A stretch of DNA of 64,000 nt from Bacteroidales bacterium UBA4772 (GTDB lineage: Bacteria; Bacteroidota; Bacteroidia; Bacteroidales; VadinHA17): positions 62,001 through 126,000 of the forward strand of contig DHHM01000001.1 in assembly GCA_002403305.1 (NCBI GenBank). Reading direction: 5' to 3'. Below the pieces are notes generated by a model that ran no database searches, had not been told where the DNA came from, and saw only the letters and a list, made by a program, of their open reading frames with translations. The position numbers were made by a program, and so were the translations under genes. Below, piece after piece: positions 48,689 to 56,577 of the stretch; positions within the stretch are counted from its first letter, which is position 1; the number at the start of each line of letters is the position of its first letter.

Positions 48689-48791
48689 ACTGCCTTCCCA
48701 ACACTCCCGACCTAATCGGGACAGGTTCGTGTGCGGGATTGAGCCCCTCCTTTGTCGGCGGCTCAAACTGCCGACTGAAAACTGCCCCCAG
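48689..48791. repeat. Spacer with a short heptad-repeat remnant
   Basis: Holds CTGCCGACTGAAAACTGCC at 48769-48787, which matches the GACTGnn ladder of copies A, B and D, and TTGTCGGCGGC just before. No gene is seen. Confidence 0.45.
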
Positions 48792-48863
48792 AGCCTCCCA
48801 TGGGAGTTGAACCCACGACCTGCTCATTACGAGTGAGCTGCTCTACCACTGAGCTAAGGAGGC
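48792..48863 (-). tRNA. tRNA-Thr (anticodon CGU)
   Basis: 72 nt. Acceptor GCCTCCT/GGGAGGC, D-arm GCTC..GAGC, anticodon stem GCTCA/TGAGC around CTCGTAA (anticodon CGT), T-arm GTGGG-TTCAACT-CCCAT. CCA not encoded. Its 5' end is only 11 bases from the T run of the RNA candidate at 48875, and no separate promoter box is seen there. Confidence 0.95.
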
Positions 48864-48874
48864 ATATATACAAT

Positions 48875-48958
48875 AAAAAAAGCAGGGCGCTTAAGAAATA
48901 AGTGTGGAATAATTATGTCTCGCTGCATTTCCTCGTGCTTGAGGGAATAGCGCCCTGC
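48875..48958 (-). ncRNA. Candidate small RNA or leader with its own promoter and terminator
   Basis: On the reverse strand TATATTTG (48971-48964), an exact -7 box, is followed seven bases later by GCAGGGCGCT. This pairs perfectly over 10 bp with AGCGCCCTGC, which is followed by seven T's. Between them are about 57 bases with a small hairpin (CCTC-AAGCAC-GAGG) and a mostly unpaired AU-rich part. Total ~84 nt. The -33 box is only 15 bases away, shorter than usual. It may be a free small RNA or the leader of tRNA-Thr. Family unknown. Confidence 0.55.
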
Positions 48959-48996
48959 CGGTGCAAATATAATAAATAATTCTAATCAAAAATATT

Positions 48997-49743
48997 TTAC
49001 ATCAGCATACCCCCGCAGACATTAATGGTCTGACCGGTCACATAAGACGAGAGATCCGATGCCAGGAAGAGAGCCACATTGGCCACATCCTCAGGCAACC
49101 CGCCGCGACGCAGAGGAATTTTTGATATCCAGTCGCTTTTCACATCATCAGGCAGCCGGCCGGTCATCTCCGTAAGTATGAAACCCGGAGCTATGGCATT
49201 GCAACGTACACTGCGCGAGCCCAGCTCTTTGGCCACACTCTTGGTGAAACCGAGAATGCCTGCCTTGGATGCTGAGTAGTTCGACTGCCCGGCGTTGCCG
49301 CTGACACCTACCACCGAACTCATGTTGATGATCGAACCGGATTTCTGCTTCATCATCGGCTTGATGGCAGCCTTCGTTAGATTGAAGACCGACTTAAGGT
49401 TCACAGTCAAAACCTGGTCCCACTGATCCTCCGTCATCCTCATCAGCAGAGTGTCACGGGTGATACCGGCGTTGTTGACCAGTATGTCAACCCTGCCAAA
49501 GTCTTTTACTATTTCTTCGATAACATTCCCGGCATCAGCATATACCGAAGCATCGGATACATATCCCTTAGCCTTTACCCCCAGCGCGGCTATCTCCTTC
49601 ACCGCATCTGCAAACTCCTCGTTGTCAACGATGTTGGTGAGCGCAACGTTGGCTCCCTCGGCTGCAAAACGGAGGGCAATGCCCTTGCCGATGCCTCTTG
49701 ATCCGCCCGTGATCACAGCTGTTTTTCCTTCCAGTAGTTTCAT
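48997..49743 (-). CDS. fabG: 3-oxoacyl-[acyl-carrier-protein] reductase
   Basis: NADPH-dependent ketoreductase of fatty-acid elongation, 248 aa. TGGSRGIGKGIA at the cofactor site, NNAGITRDTLLMRMTEDQWDQVL (in parts NNAGITRDTLL), the catalytic Ser and YxxxK in NMSSVVGVSGNAGQSNYSASKAG, and APGFILTEMTGRLPD. The FabG-specific NAGITRD..L..R and the end YVTGQTINVCGGMLM make the call firm. It is followed on the same strand by the RNA candidate and tRNA-Thr, and the divergent neighbour region upstream holds about 120 bases before sucD's end. Confidence 0.95.
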   Translation of the reverse strand: MKLLEGKTAVITGGSRGIGKGIALRFAAEGANVALTNIVDNEEFADAVKEIAALGVKAKGYVSDASVYADAGNVIEEIVKDFGRVDILVNNAGITRDTLLMRMTEDQWDQVLTVNLKSVFNLTKAAIKPMMKQKSGSIINMSSVVGVSGNAGQSNYSASKAGILGFTKSVAKELGSRSVRCNAIAPGFILTEMTGRLPDDVKSDWISKIPLRRGGLPEDVANVALFLASDLSSYVTGQTINVCGGMLM

Positions 49744-49867
49744 TAGTAATTGATTCTTATTTTTTTGGTCTAATGGAACTTACATGAAGAAAAATAATCA
49801 TTTCCTGTTGTGAGTTACTGCTCATGTAAGTTTCATCTGAATGAATTTTGGGCACAAATATAAAAAT

Positions 49868-50740
49868 TTATTTATGCAGTACCTCCCCAACGGTGGCGCC
49901 TATGTCTGCCGGAGACCTGACAACATGTATGCCGCACTCCTCCATGATCTTCATCTTGGCCGCTGCCGTGTCGTTCTTCCCTCCAATGATGGCTCCGGCA
50001 TGTCCCATGCGGCGCCCTTTCGGGGCTGTCTGACCCGCAATGAATCCGATTACCGGCTTCGTTCCGTGCTCTCTGACCCAGTATGCCACGTCAGTCTCCA
50101 TCTGCCCTCCAATCTCCCCAATGAGCACAATGGCATCTGTATCACTGTCAGCCATCATCTTTTTGATGATGTCGAGCGAGGTGGAACCGATCACCGGATC
50201 ACCGCCGATACCAACACATGTCGACTGCCCCAGGCCCAGCTTGGTAAGCTGATCGACAGCTTCATAGGTCAAAGTTCCGGAACGGGAGATAACCCCCACC
50301 CTGCCCTTCTGATGTATGAAACCGGGCATGATGCCTACCTTGGCTTCCCCAGGAGTAATGACACCCGGACAGTTGGGACCGATAAGCACAGTGTCATACT
50401 CACCCAGGATCTTCTTGACCTTTACCATGTCAGCGGTGGGTATGCCCTCGGTGATGGTTACTATCAGCCTTATGCCTGCCTCGGCAGCCTCAATGATGGA
50501 ATCTGCAGCAAAGGCCGGTGGCACGAAGATGACGGAGGTATCCGCACCTGTCTCCTTCACGGCATCCCTGACGGTGTTGAAGACCGGCAGCCCCAGATGC
50601 GTCTGCCCACCCTTGCCTGGAGTAACTCCTCCCACAACTTTTGTCCCGTACTCTATCATCTGACTTGCATGGAAGGTGCCTTCACTGCCCGTGAACCCCT
50701 GTACGATCACCTTTGACCCGGAGTTTAGTAAAATACTCAT
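49868..50740 (-). CDS. sucD: Succinyl-CoA synthetase alpha subunit
   Basis: 290-residue subunit that binds CoA and carries the phosphohistidine. GFTGSEGTFHASQMIEYGTKVVGGVTPGKGG in pieces (FTGSEGTFH; GVTPGKGG), GPNCPGVITPGEAKVGIMPG, SRSGTLTYEAVDQLT, GIGGDPVIGS and MGHAGAIIGG with the phosphorylated His. No sucC lies next to it in this window, which is unusual against the common sucCD operon and means the beta subunit must be elsewhere. It is divergent from the AraC regulator with 84 bases between starts. Confidence 0.95.
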   Translation of the reverse strand: MSILLNSGSKVIVQGFTGSEGTFHASQMIEYGTKVVGGVTPGKGGQTHLGLPVFNTVRDAVKETGADTSVIFVPPAFAADSIIEAAEAGIRLIVTITEGIPTADMVKVKKILGEYDTVLIGPNCPGVITPGEAKVGIMPGFIHQKGRVGVISRSGTLTYEAVDQLTKLGLGQSTCVGIGGDPVIGSTSLDIIKKMMADSDTDAIVLIGEIGGQMETDVAYWVREHGTKPVIGFIAGQTAPKGRRMGHAGAIIGGKNDTAAAKMKIMEECGIHVVRSPADIGATVGEVLHK

Positions 50741-50824
50741 TTCAGTCTGTTATGTTTGTGTCATGTAACTCAAAAGTAGCTATTTTTTCTTCCTTTTGTT
50801 AAATTTACCCTTTATTATGGCATC

Positions 50825-51955
50825 ATGGATTTTGTTTTACCGGTTCTGTTTGTAGGCATATCCCAGTCGTTCTTCGCAGGACTGCTGATGGCAACCAGGC
50901 GGCCATACACCACCGCAAGCCGTATCATGACGGCATGGCTGTTTCTCTTCTGCATCGAGATGATATTTGCACTCATCAACCGAACGGTGCTTGATATGTA
51001 TTCCTTCCCCTTTATTTCACTGACATACGGACCATTACTATTTCTGTATGTGCGCCATATGACCGTGCCCACACGAAGATTATCACCGTGGCATGCACTC
51101 CATTTTATTCCCTTCGTGGTGTTTTTCGCTGTCTCGGTCATCTTCCGCGAAGAACCGATATTCGATGACCTCACAGGCTTTCTGGTGACCGACAGGTTTA
51201 TTCCCCTCAGAATTGTCTACAGCGTCATATTCTTCCTTTCAGTGACAGTCTACAGCACCCTTTCCTTCCTGGAGATACGGAATCACCAGAGACATCTTCA
51301 CGACCTTGTATCGTATACATCTGCAAAACTGACTCTCAACTGGCTTAAGATACTGTCAATCACATTCTACAGCGGGTACGTGATCGTTTTTATTCTTGGA
51401 GGAATAAAAATCATTGCCGGACTCCTCCCCTTTGATCCCTACGTCATGACTTTCGTATTTATCACCTTTTTTTCCTTCGCCTACAGCTTCTACGCGGTCC
51501 GTCAGCCTGAGATCATGGATTTCCCGGCTGCGGTGTATGAAGATGATGAAATCAGCGATACTTCAACGGCTGAGAAGTATGCCAGGAGCGGACTGCGCCC
51601 GGAACAGGCAGAGGAGTACCTCAATAAACTGCTGCAGATCATGGATGAGGAAAAGCTCTATCTCGACGGCGATCTTACCATCAATGACCTCTCGACAAGG
51701 ACCGGTATACCGCGCCATTATATTACTGAAGTGCTCAATGAAAAATACGGACGGAACTTTTTCTCATTCGTCAACGAATACAGGATCAGGGAGGCGTTGA
51801 GCCGGATGAACGACCCGAAATACCAGCACTACACCCTGCTGGCTATCGCCTACGATTCCGGATTCAACTCAAAATCAACATTCAACAGCTTCTTCAAGGC
51901 CTACACGGGAAAGACCCCAAGCGCCTACCGTGATGAGATGTCAAAGTCCTCCTGA
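50825..51955 (+). CDS. AraC-family regulator with multi-span membrane N-terminus
   Basis: 376 aa. The first ~230 residues hold seven hydrophobic segments (for example VLPVLFVGISQSFFAGLLM, AWLFLFCIEMIFALI, FIPFVVFFAVSVIF, VIFFLSVTVYSTLSFL), a 7TM-like sensor layout. The C-terminal 100 residues form an AraC double helix-turn-helix: LTINDLSTRTGIPRHYITEVLNEKYGRNFFSFVNEYRIREAL (in parts) and LLAIAYDSGFNSKSTFNSFFKAYTGKTPSAYRDEM. Such membrane-bound AraC regulators are common in Bacteroidota. It lies directly before the barrel-MMPL-LolA operon and is a good candidate to control it. Confidence 0.88.
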   Translation: MDFVLPVLFVGISQSFFAGLLMATRRPYTTASRIMTAWLFLFCIEMIFALINRTVLDMYSFPFISLTYGPLLFLYVRHMTVPTRRLSPWHALHFIPFVVFFAVSVIFREEPIFDDLTGFLVTDRFIPLRIVYSVIFFLSVTVYSTLSFLEIRNHQRHLHDLVSYTSAKLTLNWLKILSITFYSGYVIVFILGGIKIIAGLLPFDPYVMTFVFITFFSFAYSFYAVRQPEIMDFPAAVYEDDEISDTSTAEKYARSGLRPEQAEEYLNKLLQIMDEEKLYLDGDLTINDLSTRTGIPRHYITEVLNEKYGRNFFSFVNEYRIREALSRMNDPKYQHYTLLAIAYDSGFNSKSTFNSFFKAYTGKTPSAYRDEMSKSS

Positions 51956-52066
51956 AAGGTCCGATCCGCTCGGTTAACACATCTTGCTTTTCATCCGGAC
52001 GTCCTGACCATGCGGATCGGTCGATAAACCAGCTGATCATTCTCACCTTTGACGAAAAAGTCAATC

Positions 52067-53413
52067 ATGGTCAGACGTTTTTCAATTGTTTTCCTGTTTC
52101 TGCTGGTGCCCCTTGTCATGACAGCACAGGAGAAGACCTTTACTCCCGGGGGCTTTATCAGAGGTGGCCTCTACCTCAGTACAGGCGATTATGAACATGA
52201 CATTAACGCTGCTTTCGCGGATGCAGCACTGACACTCACTGCCACAGATAACCTTAGCTACAAGAGCTTTGCTGATCTCAGGGTCAGGTTGGGACGGCAG
52301 TTCGGTGATAATGTCAGCGATATCACAGTGAGAGAGGCCTGGGGTATGTATTATAACGGCTTCATGAGCCTCTCCCTGGGAAAGAAGATAGTCAAATGGG
52401 GCAGAACAGACCTCTTCACTCCTCTCTCAAGGTTTAACCCAACGGACTATATATACAGGAGTCCCGACTTCGAGGACAGGGATATGGGTAACCTCCTTGG
52501 TGAGCTGACACTCAATGCCGGCTCCCGGTTCAGACTGTCGATAGTTGCCACACCCTTCTGGAATCCCTCCCTGCTCATGACCGCCCCTCTTGAGCTGCCA
52601 CAAAACATCACCCTGGAGATGCCGGGCGGACTCGATCCGGCTGACGGACTGCATTCCTACGGTTTCAGGGGCGATTTCATGCTGGGTTGCTTCGACGCCG
52701 GGATTCAGTTTTTTCACGGTCCTGACCTCACCCCCGGTCTCACCCTGACAGGAGCTGACTACAGTGACCCGATGAATCCGACGATAAGTATCACGGGCGT
52801 TCCTTACGTTATAAACCATGCCGGCCTGGACTTTGAAACGGTCCTTTCACCTTTTGTGGTGCGGGGAACCCTGGCATGGAGCAATCCGATAGAAGATAAG
52901 GAGGGCAACGAGGAGGTTCCCTTCTCCCAGGTCGAGTGGGTGGCAGCTCTTGACTGGACACCCGGGGCAGTGTGGATTACTGCTGAATATTCAGGAAAGA
53001 AGGTTCTTGACTTCTACCCCTCCCCCTATGATCCCATCATAGGCACCGAGCCTGACATGGCTGACCTTGCGGAGCTTTTCAACACCCCCGGGTTTGACCC
53101 GGTTGAATTTACACGTATGCAGACTGAGGCTTTCGGAAGGCTCTACAACAACCAGATGCACCAGTATTACCATTCCGCAGGACTGAGGTTTGAGGCTGAT
53201 CTCCTTTACGGGAGACTGATCCCGTCAATGACGGCCCTCTATAATTTCACCTCCCGGGACCTTCTCCTTATGCCGGTGGTGGAGTTCAAACCAGCCGACG
53301 GGCTGACACTTAGCGCCGGTCTTGAACACTATTCAGGTGCAAAAGGCGGGCTGTATGACATAATAGACGATTTCATGAAGGCTGCCTTCTTCTCATTAAA
53401 GATTGAGTTCTGA
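52067..53413 (+). CDS. Outer-membrane barrel protein, DUF1302-like
   Basis: 448 aa with a signal peptide (MVRRFSIVFLFLLVPLVMTAQ). The mature part is made of amphipathic strands (GFIRGGLYLSTGDYEH, NLSYKSFADLRVRLGRQFGD, MYYNGFMSLSLGKKIVKWGRTDLFTPLSRFNPTDY in parts), and ends KAAFFSLKIEF, a barrel-type C-terminal strand. KKIVKWGRTD..TP.SRFNP is the DUF1302-like signature. In proteobacteria DUF1302 proteins pair with DUF1329 proteins and MMPL pumps; here an MMPL pump and a LolA-like protein follow directly (five bases to the next start). A hydrophobic substrate is likely. I use the ATG at 52067. Confidence 0.78.
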   Translation: MVRRFSIVFLFLLVPLVMTAQEKTFTPGGFIRGGLYLSTGDYEHDINAAFADAALTLTATDNLSYKSFADLRVRLGRQFGDNVSDITVREAWGMYYNGFMSLSLGKKIVKWGRTDLFTPLSRFNPTDYIYRSPDFEDRDMGNLLGELTLNAGSRFRLSIVATPFWNPSLLMTAPLELPQNITLEMPGGLDPADGLHSYGFRGDFMLGCFDAGIQFFHGPDLTPGLTLTGADYSDPMNPTISITGVPYVINHAGLDFETVLSPFVVRGTLAWSNPIEDKEGNEEVPFSQVEWVAALDWTPGAVWITAEYSGKKVLDFYPSPYDPIIGTEPDMADLAELFNTPGFDPVEFTRMQTEAFGRLYNNQMHQYYHSAGLRFEADLLYGRLIPSMTALYNFTSRDLLLMPVVEFKPADGLTLSAGLEHYSGAKGGLYDIIDDFMKAAFFSLKIEF

Positions 53414-53418
53414 AAAAA

Positions 53419-55806
53419 ATGGCCGGATTTATAGTAAAATACAAATGGTGGATAATCTCAGTCTCAACGGCACTGGCCGTGGCACTGGGACTCATGATAC
53501 CCACTGTTGAGACTGATCCTGAGATCAGGAATTTCGTGCCTCGCACCATGTCTTCCCGTATCAGCACCGACTCCATCGAAAAGGATTTCGGGGTGCAGGA
53601 CATGATCCTGGTACTGCTGACAGACAGCTCTGTACTCACGGCTGAGAACCTGGGTAGTATAAAGGAGATTGACAGGGGCTTCTCGAGGATGGAAGGGATC
53701 AGCACTGTCAATTCACTCTTTACAGCAAGAAAGATTGAGGGCCGCGATGGCATGATGATAGTTGATCCACTAGTAAGAAGGATCCCTGACAATCCGGCCA
53801 GAACCGAACAACTGCGTGAAGATATACTTGCCAACCAGTTTGCATTGGGCATCTCGGTGTCTGAAGACATGACGGCAGCAGCCGTCACGGGTACTGTCAA
53901 TCCTGATGTGCCCGAATATCTCACGCTGAACAGGGTCGACTCCATCATTGCTGAACAGGATAGCGAAAAGAAGATGCTGACGGGAGGTCTTCCCTATATC
54001 CGGCGTTACATCGTGGAGGATGTCAACCACGATGCACTGTTTCTTATTCCCATTGCGCTTGTCATAATGCTGCTGGTGCTCAAGCTGAGCCTCGGCGACT
54101 GGAGAAGTGTCTTCATGCCCTTCAGCGTGGTGGTGCTCACGGTGATAATCACGATGGGACTTATACCCCTGATAGGATGGAAATTCTCGATCCTGAGCCT
54201 GCTGGTGCCAATAATCCTGATTTCGGTAGCAAACAACTACGGGATTTACCTGGTCACGCGGCATAAGGAGCTGAAGCGCTCGGTGGTGCCTCCGGGCAGA
54301 AGGGAGATGTTGAAGCAACTCACCGGATCACTACGGATGCCCATACTGTTCAGCGGGTTGACGACCATTGCAGGATTGCTGGGCCTGCTGGCACACTCGA
54401 TAATACCTGCCAGGCAGGTAGGCGTCCTGGCTGCCTCGGGCGTTGCCGTGGCACTGGCCCTGAGTCTTCTCCTGATACCTTCATTGATCTACCTCCGTGA
54501 AAGATCCGGCGCAAAGACCCGACTGCCTAAAGATCATTCCAAAGACCTCCTGAGCCGTGCTATCAACGCTGTCTCGAAACTGGTCATCCGCCATCCGGGC
54601 AGGGTGCTGCTGGCCTCTGCCGTGATAACACTGACAGTAAGCACGGGCATCGCCTTCCTGAGAATAGATACCAACCAGGAGAATTATTTCCCTCACAAAC
54701 ACCCGGTAAGAAAGGCCTCAGAACTGATAAATTCCAAATTCGGAGGGTCACAGACCATCTCGGTGATGATCAGCGGGAACATCAAAGACCCGGCCGTGAT
54801 GAAGGGTATAGATGACCTTACACAACACCTGAAGCAACAGGAGGGTGTCGGCAGCGTGTTCTCGATAGCCGATGTGGTCAGGGAGATGACCAAGGCGCTC
54901 TATGAGCCCCACGAAAAGGGTTACGATAAGATTCCCGATTCGTCACAGGCGATAGCACAGATGTTCGAGCTGTACAACATGAGCGGTAACCCCGACGACT
55001 TGAAGCAGCTGATGAATTTTGAGAATACAAAGGCCCATCTCCTGGTGAAACTGTCGAGGCCGGAGAATGAGATTATCAGGGATCTGCGCGATGAGATAAA
55101 AAGCTACACTGCAGGCTTCCGGGCGGAAATAACCCTCGGCGGATATGCCATCATTATGGCTGATTTTGCGCAGAATATTATACAGGGACAGGTCACGTCA
55201 CTGCTATTCGCACTGCTGGCAGTATTTATACTGCTGTCGGTAATCTTCCGCTCTGCACGCGGAGGATTGATAGGATCGATACCACTTGCGGTATCCATCA
55301 TAATACAGTTCGGGGTGATGGGACTGACCAATATCGCCATTGATGCCGCCACAGCATTACTCTCTTCAATTATGATTGGCGTAGGGGTGGACTTCACCAT
55401 CCAGTTCCTATGGAGGTACAACAGTGAGCTGCGCAAGGGGCTGAGCCATGCAGCGGCTATTGTCATGACATACCGAACCACGGGGAGAAGCATTGTGATT
55501 AACGGTCTGAGCGTCATGGCCGGTTTCTCTGCGACATTTATTTCGGGATTTCTCTCAATAAGGTATTTCGGGTACCTGGTGTTGCTCTCCATCGGCTCGT
55601 GTCTGCTCTGCGCAATAATCGTAATTCCTGCTTTCATGCTCTGGTTCAAACCAGCTTTCATAGAAGCTAATATTAATCGTATAAAAATAAAAAATGACAA
55701 AAATGGAAAAGATGTTTTATCTGCTGTCAGCACTGCTGATAGCTTCACTGCAGGCACTTACGGCACAGCAGCCGGATGCCACGCAGCTGATGGACAGAAG
55801 CCGTGA
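53419..55806 (+). CDS. MMPL/RND-family lipid or hydrophobe exporter
   Basis: Inner-membrane pump of 795 aa, HpnN/MmpL-like. Two halves, each with a membrane helix, a large periplasmic loop and a five-helix block: WWIISVSTALAVALGLMIP; LIPIALVIMLLVLKL onward; then HPGRVLLASAVITLTVSTGIAF and TSLLFALLAVFILLSVIF onward, 12 helices in total. IRNFVPR and DTNQENYFPHKHPVRKASELIN are typical. The second half has GVGVDFTIQFLWRY and GRSIVINGLSVMAGFSATFISG. The end is odd: the last 38 residues overlap the next gene in another frame and look unlike the family (see finding). It is the second gene of the transport set. Confidence 0.9.
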   Translation: MAGFIVKYKWWIISVSTALAVALGLMIPTVETDPEIRNFVPRTMSSRISTDSIEKDFGVQDMILVLLTDSSVLTAENLGSIKEIDRGFSRMEGISTVNSLFTARKIEGRDGMMIVDPLVRRIPDNPARTEQLREDILANQFALGISVSEDMTAAAVTGTVNPDVPEYLTLNRVDSIIAEQDSEKKMLTGGLPYIRRYIVEDVNHDALFLIPIALVIMLLVLKLSLGDWRSVFMPFSVVVLTVIITMGLIPLIGWKFSILSLLVPIILISVANNYGIYLVTRHKELKRSVVPPGRREMLKQLTGSLRMPILFSGLTTIAGLLGLLAHSIIPARQVGVLAASGVAVALALSLLLIPSLIYLRERSGAKTRLPKDHSKDLLSRAINAVSKLVIRHPGRVLLASAVITLTVSTGIAFLRIDTNQENYFPHKHPVRKASELINSKFGGSQTISVMISGNIKDPAVMKGIDDLTQHLKQQEGVGSVFSIADVVREMTKALYEPHEKGYDKIPDSSQAIAQMFELYNMSGNPDDLKQLMNFENTKAHLLVKLSRPENEIIRDLRDEIKSYTAGFRAEITLGGYAIIMADFAQNIIQGQVTSLLFALLAVFILLSVIFRSARGGLIGSIPLAVSIIIQFGVMGLTNIAIDAATALLSSIMIGVGVDFTIQFLWRYNSELRKGLSHAAAIVMTYRTTGRSIVINGLSVMAGFSATFISGFLSIRYFGYLVLLSIGSCLLCAIIVIPAFMLWFKPAFIEANINRIKIKNDKNGKDVLSAVSTADSFTAGTYGTAAGCHAADGQKP

Positions 55807-56482
55807 CCTGACAATGTCAGGCAACCTGCAGTCGACCGTTACGCTGACAATCACTGAGAAAAGCGGTGCCACCCGCACACGGGTGGTCAATATGGTGTCC
55901 AAAACCTACGGAGATACCGAAAAGAGAATGATGAAATTCATCGACCCGGCCGATGTGAGAGGAACGGCAATGCTGATCATTGACAATAAGGAGAGCCAGG
56001 ATGACATGTGGATCTATCTGCCTGCCCTCAGGCGAACGAGGCGGATAGTAAGCACTGAGAAGGGCAAGAGCTTCATGAGCTCTGAATTCACCAATGCCGA
56101 CATGGCTTCCGGATCCAATTCCGACTTCAACATAAGTCATATGCCCCAATCGGGCGAAAACGGATTGTGGGTGATCGAGAGCGTCCCTATGGATGATGAC
56201 ATTGCCTATGAGTACGGTTTCTCGAGAAAAGTGACATGGCTTGAGAAACAGGGTCTGAAGATCAAAAAAATCGACTTTTACAATTTTGACGGCGACCTCT
56301 TCAAGACTATAGAGATACTCAGGACCCAGCCTAAGACCGGTGGCGGGGAGGGCTACATCATGACCGAGATGTACGCCACAAATCATCTCAACGGAAGAAC
56401 CTCAAGGGTGCTTTTTGATGAGTTAAACACCTCGGCAAGCATCCCGGACAACACATTTATTGCAGACAACCTTTCAAGATAG
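55694..56482 (+). CDS. LolA-like outer-membrane lipoprotein-sorting family protein
   Basis: 262 aa, with a signal peptide (MEKMFYLLSALLIASLQALTAQ) after an ATG at 55694 or 55703. The mature part has the LolA/DUF1329-like half barrel: NLQSTVTLTITEKSGATRTRVVNMVSKTYG (in parts), MMKFIDPADVRGTAMLIIDNKESQDDMWIYLPALRRTRRI, KGKSFMSSEFTNADM, EYGFSRKVTWLEKQGLKIKKIDFYNFDGDLFKTIEI in parts. It should be a periplasmic carrier moving the pump's substrate to the outer membrane. Its first 113 bases overlap the MMPL gene in another frame. Bidirectional terminator after the stop. Confidence 0.87.
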   Translation: MTKMEKMFYLLSALLIASLQALTAQQPDATQLMDRSRDLTMSGNLQSTVTLTITEKSGATRTRVVNMVSKTYGDTEKRMMKFIDPADVRGTAMLIIDNKESQDDMWIYLPALRRTRRIVSTEKGKSFMSSEFTNADMASGSNSDFNISHMPQSGENGLWVIESVPMDDDIAYEYGFSRKVTWLEKQGLKIKKIDFYNFDGDLFKTIEILRTQPKTGGGEGYIMTEMYATNHLNGRTSRVLFDELNTSASIPDNTFIADNLSR

Positions 56483-56520
56483 CATGGAATGCAATAAACA
56501 TCAGGTAATCAGTGTTTTAT

Positions 56521-56577
56521 AAGAAATGCGAAGCCCCATGCAATTTTTATTATCAAGGGGCCTTCGCGCTATTTCTT
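56521..56577. terminator. Bidirectional terminator-like inverted repeat
   Basis: AAGAAAT and ATTTCTT form an outer stem and GCGAAGCCCC and GGGGCCTTCGC an inner one, with one bulge and a 19-base AT-rich loop. It sits between the convergent LolA-like and chitinase genes and overlaps the chitinase stop. Confidence 0.7.

Noticed and set aside
49841..50716. 291-codon forward frame antisense to sucD
   Set aside because: Mirror frame of a strongly conserved gene; the translated sequence resembles no protein family.
53419..55806. Drug-resistance (AcrB-type) RND pump
   Set aside because: The size (795 aa), loop sizes and neighbours (barrel and LolA-like carrier, no membrane-fusion protein) fit the MMPL/HpnN branch instead.
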